In this document: positions 61,144 to 64,000 of the stretch, one piece after another
How the letters are laid out: every line of letters starts with the position of its first letter
Position numbering within the stretch: position 1 is the first letter of the stretch
Assembly: GCA_024688885.1 (NCBI GenBank)
Contig: JAILDV010000030.1
Coordinates: 1 to 64,000 of the forward strand
Origin: Bacteroidaceae bacterium
GTDB lineage: Bacteria > Bacteroidota > Bacteroidia > Bacteroidales > Bacteroidaceae
Direction: 5' to 3'
Length of the DNA stretch: 64,000 nt
The notes under the pieces: generated by a model
The model's input: only the letters and a program-made list of their open reading frames with translations
Databases searched by the model: none
What the model was told of the DNA's origin: nothing
Translations under genes and position numbers: made by a program

Positions 61144-61372
61144 TTAACTAAAGTTTCGCAAGTGCTCAACTTTTTTGGAGTTAAGGAGTTATAGGAGTTA
61201 TCGCTTCGCTCGAAGTGAGCGACGTTTGTTATGCTGATAATTGATAGTTTAGGGTGGAGAGTCACACCCCGCATGGCAATTCCTCATTCCTCATTCCTCA
61301 TTTTCATTGACTGGGTATCGTCGTTAACTCCTTTAACTTCGATTACTTCGTCACTTCCGAAAGTTGAGTAAA
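61144..61372. repeat. MITE-like spacer element, copy 2 (inverted)
   Basis: Reverse complement of copy 1 at 56567-56757 over its length with indels: starts TAACTAAAGTTTCGCAAGTG, ends ACTTCCGAAAGTTGAGTAAA. It contains TCGCTTCG...GAAGTGAGCGA, three TCCTCATT units and a CACACCCCGCATGGC motif at 61263. The 439-bp gap 61143-61581 holds this element and the long hairpin that follows, and no gene. Confidence 0.85.
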
Positions 61373-61470
61373 TTAAATTTATTCAGAGTGAATAGTGAAA
61401 GAGGCGATTAAGCGAGTGAATGGTCAAACAGGTTTGAACAATGCCAAGCGCAAGCATCTTTGACAAAGCA

Positions 61471-61549
61471 AAGAGTGAAAAATCCAAGTTACTTTTACCG
61501 ATAGGGGTTTGACACCCCGCATGGCAGGTAACTTAGATTTTTCACTCTT
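61471..61549. terminator. Long hairpin downstream of the GH98-like gene
   Basis: Left arm 61471-61492 (AAGAGTGAAAAATCCAAGTTAC) and right arm 61528-61549 are complementary over 22 bp with one mismatch. Inside is a second stem, GGGGTTTGACACCCC, followed by CGCATGGC. It lies 32 bp past the stop of the minus-strand GH98-like gene, so it may end or stabilise that transcript; a T-run is not evident. Confidence 0.6.
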
Positions 61550-61581
61550 CCTTTTTCACTTTTGGCTCACCGAGCCAAAAC

Positions 61582-64000
61582 CTACTTCACATACACTTTT
61601 CGTGTCTTGCCGTCAGCTGTTCTGATGATGTTCACACCTGGTTGCAGTGCCGGTATGCGTACACCTGCGGTGTTGTAGATTTCAACAGATTCAGATACTT
61701 CGCCATCTTTGGCTTCTATGGCCATGATGTCGGTGGTGTCGTGCTGTTTTCTCACTCGGCATTCAGCCAACATGAATTCTTGCATACCACTGCCAATTTC
61801 GGCAAACTGGATGATATAATTGCCCTTGGTCTTAATTTCGAATTCCAGCGTATTACGTGTGGCAGAAGTGATGTCACCTGCAGAGTTTCCATTGACATTG
61901 GGCTTTGCCGTCTGTGTGGTCGAAGCCTTTACGGTGGTGCCACTGCTGTTGAGAATCTTGGCCTGATAAGTAGGCGTACCCTTCCATGCTGCCATCGCAT
62001 AGATGAGTTGGTACGTGCCAGGTTCAAGCGACAACTTGTAATTGCTCAGACGACCATATTCTGCACTGGTTGTACGCCAATAGAGCGTCTTTCCCTGATA
62101 GCCGGTCAAACCCGTGAAGGTGCGAGGGCCTGAGCCGTTTGACGTTGGATAGTTACGCACGCTGGTACCATCTGTGGTGCGCCAACCTTCAGGGAATGCT
62201 CCAGCAGCCACATTCGTAAAGTCGAGGTTGTAGATAGCCTGTGTGTCGGTGAAAATGGGCTGGATGGTCATGTTTTCATCTGCCATGGCGAAGGTTACCT
62301 CTTTGGCACCTTCCTTAACAGGGATGGTCAGTCCTTGCGTGAAGAAAACAGAGTTGGTGACCTTCAGAGCCTTGATGGCATAGCCTTCTTCAGGATTGAT
62401 GGAGAGGGTCACCTCTTGACCTGCTGCAGCAGCATCCACATCTGCTGTCACTTCTCCGAAATCAGCATCGAGGATGTTCACATCGAACTCCTCAGCAGGT
62501 GTGCCTTCAGGTTCGTAGGTCACTTGGTCGATATACATGCTGATGGCATTTGGATTCGTGATGATGAGTGTGTTGCTGCCTGTCTTCATAGTAACAGGAA
62601 CGACAGTTTCCAACCAGTCGCTCGCGCCAGTCTTCTGAATGGCCGCGTTTTGACCGACTCCGTTGACACTCACTCTCAGGTTACCAGCCTTGCTGCTGCT
62701 GGCATAGCGAATACGGACATTATATTTGCCCCCTTCAGCAGTTTTCTGCTGATGACGCAGAGCGCTGCCCGAGTTTGCCTTCATCTCCACATATCCCATG
62801 CCCGCAAAGTTCTTGGTGTGCTGTGCCCACCAACCCGAGTTGGTCAGTTTGCGGTCAGCACTCTTGGTGTCCATATTCTCAGCTTCGATGATGATGGGAC
62901 CATGGTAAGGTTCTGGCTGCTTGGGCTTGGGAAGAGCTGCGGATGGCAGACCTTCATCAGCACCTGAGCGATCTTGTTCGCCAGTACAATTGATGGTGAC
63001 ATCTGCGGCACCAAGATGACGGACAATGACGGTGTAAGTCTTTTTGTCTGCATCATAGCTGGCAGCAGCGGAGGCTGACTGTCCATTGGCACCTGTGCTG
63101 TGTTTTTTCAAGGTGTAGGAAGGCACGTTTGTCACGCCTGTGACAATGAGTGTGTCGGCACGCACAGTGGTGGTGTCGTTGCGGTAGTTGTTCAGATAGA
63201 AGTCGATATGGTCAGCATACTCACGAACGACACCGCTGGAGAGGCGGTAGTAGTTGAGTTTGAGCGAATCGCAGGTGTTGTACTGCAAAGGAAGTTCAGC
63301 ACGTGCGCCCTTCTTCTTGTTCAAGTAGGTGTAAGGTGTGTAGGTGACGAGCTGGTTCTTGTAGCGGTTCACATAGAGGTCGCCCTTCGACACCTCGGGA
63401 TAGAGATTGTTGAACTCCTTCACCTTGTTGGTTTCGTTACCCCAACGAGAGTTGTAAGCAGTCTTCTTCACCTGAACCTGAATGGCTTTGGCAGCATCAT
63501 CGTAGAGTCCAGGAACCATAGGAATGGCACCGTAGCGTCCTGTCTTCTTGAAGTAGCAGAGGTTATTCTGCAATTGTCCATAAGCCCATGCGCCTTCCTT
63601 CTTCTGGTTGGCAGGGTCGGTTTGCAGGTAAAGCCCATTGAAGAGATTGTCTGGCACCTTAAAGTCGTCGTTGGTGTCATGCACAATGACTGCCTTGGTC
63701 TTTGCTAGCACTTCCTCACGGGTAGGGATGTACATGGTGCCATCAATGACCTTGCGCCACATGTCCAGCCAGATGCCCTTGAAATCATCAAACTGTGACC
63801 ATCTGCGGCATGAATAGCCATCCACAGTGGCATCCCATTCATTCCTGAAACATGCTCCATCCCAAATAAGTTCAGGACCATCCCACACGGCTCCACCATT
63901 CACACACGTCTGCTCCATCACTGTGCCGATACCAGCAGCACCAGGATATTTACACTTATTGGAACCGACAAGTTTAGCAGTCATGTCATTCCATCCACAG
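61582..64000 (-). CDS. GH98-like secreted glycosidase with carbohydrate-binding module (5' end outside window)
   Basis: The frame stays open to the window edge, so at least 806 residues of C-terminal sequence are seen and the start lies beyond 64000. Order: catalytic-barrel part (WDGPELIWDGACFRNEW), KKTGRYGAIPMVPGLY and LVTYTPYTYLNK with DHIDFYLNNYR, which resemble the GH98 catalytic and C-terminal domains; a CBM35/6-type module (IIIEAENMDTK to MYIDQVTYEP); a beta-sandwich with EVTLSINPEEGYAIKALKV; another sandwich (LDFTNVAAGAFPEGW); and an end VEIYNTAGVRIPALQPGVNI then KVYVK that looks like a type-IX secretion sorting tail. GH98 enzymes are endo-acting on blood-group galactans or on glucuronoarabinoxylan. 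Confidence 0.6.
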   Translation of the reverse strand, partial: CGWNDMTAKLVGSNKCKYPGAAGIGTVMEQTCVNGGAVWDGPELIWDGACFRNEWDATVDGYSCRRWSQFDDFKGIWLDMWRKVIDGTMYIPTREEVLAKTKAVIVHDTNDDFKVPDNLFNGLYLQTDPANQKKEGAWAYGQLQNNLCYFKKTGRYGAIPMVPGLYDDAAKAIQVQVKKTAYNSRWGNETNKVKEFNNLYPEVSKGDLYVNRYKNQLVTYTPYTYLNKKKGARAELPLQYNTCDSLKLNYYRLSSGVVREYADHIDFYLNNYRNDTTTVRADTLIVTGVTNVPSYTLKKHSTGANGQSASAAASYDADKKTYTVIVRHLGAADVTINCTGEQDRSGADEGLPSAALPKPKQPEPYHGPIIIEAENMDTKSADRKLTNSGWWAQHTKNFAGMGYVEMKANSGSALRHQQKTAEGGKYNVRIRYASSSKAGNLRVSVNGVGQNAAIQKTGASDWLETVVPVTMKTGSNTLIITNPNAISMYIDQVTYEPEGTPAEEFDVNILDADFGEVTADVDAAAAGQEVTLSINPEEGYAIKALKVTNSVFFTQGLTIPVKEGAKEVTFAMADENMTIQPIFTDTQAIYNLDFTNVAAGAFPEGWRTTDGTSVRNYPTSNGSGPRTFTGLTGYQGKTLYWRTTSAEYGRLSNYKLSLEPGTYQLIYAMAAWKGTPTYQAKILNSSGTTVKASTTQTAKPNVNGNSAGDITSATRNTLEFEIKTKGNYIIQFAEIGSGMQEFMLAECRVRKQHDTTDIMAIEAKDGEVSESVEIYNTAGVRIPALQPGVNIIRTADGKTRKVYVK

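Noticed and set aside
1-64000. tRNA, rRNA, riboswitches
   Set aside because: No cloverleaf, rRNA stretch or known riboswitch core was recognised by eye; a covariance-model scan would be needed to exclude small RNAs.

Overview
The window looks like a chromosomal segment of a Bacteroidales bacterium, most likely a Prevotella relative. This rests on: promoter-like TTTG...TAnnTTTG boxes in front of several genes; families typical of Bacteroidota (DUF4837 and DUF5020 proteins, GH95/GH106/GH2/GH105/CE12 secreted enzymes, a UpxY-type NusG paralogue, OmpA-domain barrels, a BspA-type leucine-rich protein); G/C-rich hairpin repeats in spacers; and GxxExxY proteins. No rRNA, tRNA, transposase, integrase or CRISPR array was recognised. 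All assignments come from reading the sequence and translated frames by eye.

Layout. 1-1314: end of an arginine-biosynthesis unit (argC tail, argD), closed by a terminator. 1461-3968: GH95 alpha-L-fucosidase carrying an in-frame hairpin repeat. 4139-6517: a vitamin B6 unit, regulator-pdxS-pdxT, whose regulator is a degenerate ThiD-like kinase domain fused to an AraC helix-turn-helix. 6804-8315: GNAT acetyltransferase and AEC transporter. 8329-10944: GH106-type alpha-L-rhamnosidase. 11038-11604: UpxY/NusG antiterminator, followed by 22-bp tandem repeats. 11877-17970: surface block (LRR protein, three OmpA-domain paralogues, a DegT sugar aminotransferase).

18145-46354 is a roughly 28-kb surface-polysaccharide (Wzx/Wzy-type) locus on the minus strand. 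It starts with wza and wzc behind a leader of about 200 nt. It continues through glycosyltransferases, Wzx flippase, EpsG-type polymerase, acetyl-, acyl- and pyruvyl-transferases, an IspD-like/SDR/LicD trio that probably adds a CDP-activated polyol-phosphate decoration, and ends with a PglC-type initiating phosphoglycosyl transferase and its GT4. Decay and shuffling are visible: a GT4 lacking its donor domain, a GT4 with a ruined EX7E motif, a 5' relic of another GT4, direct repeats around an acyltransferase, and two GxxExxY genes each beside palindromic arrays of short evenly spaced iterons.

46673-53688 is a pectin/rhamnogalacturonan block (CE12 esterase, GH2, ferredoxin, DUF4837 lipoprotein, GH105). 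53931-57505 is a nucleobase-uptake block (two permeases and a Tsx-like DUF5020 protein). 57725-61142 holds prfB, a CYTH protein, a VanZ-like protein and an NSS transporter, bracketed by inverted copies of a MITE-like spacer element. 61582-64000 is the C-terminal part of a GH98-like secreted enzyme with a carbohydrate-binding module.

The most promising undescribed item is the pairing of GxxExxY nuclease-fold genes with palindromic iteron elements. These have 9-bp or 11-bp periodic repeats, mirror symmetry, and a base change matched in both arms of one copy. Second is the pseudokinase-AraC regulator heading the pyridoxal-phosphate synthase operon.
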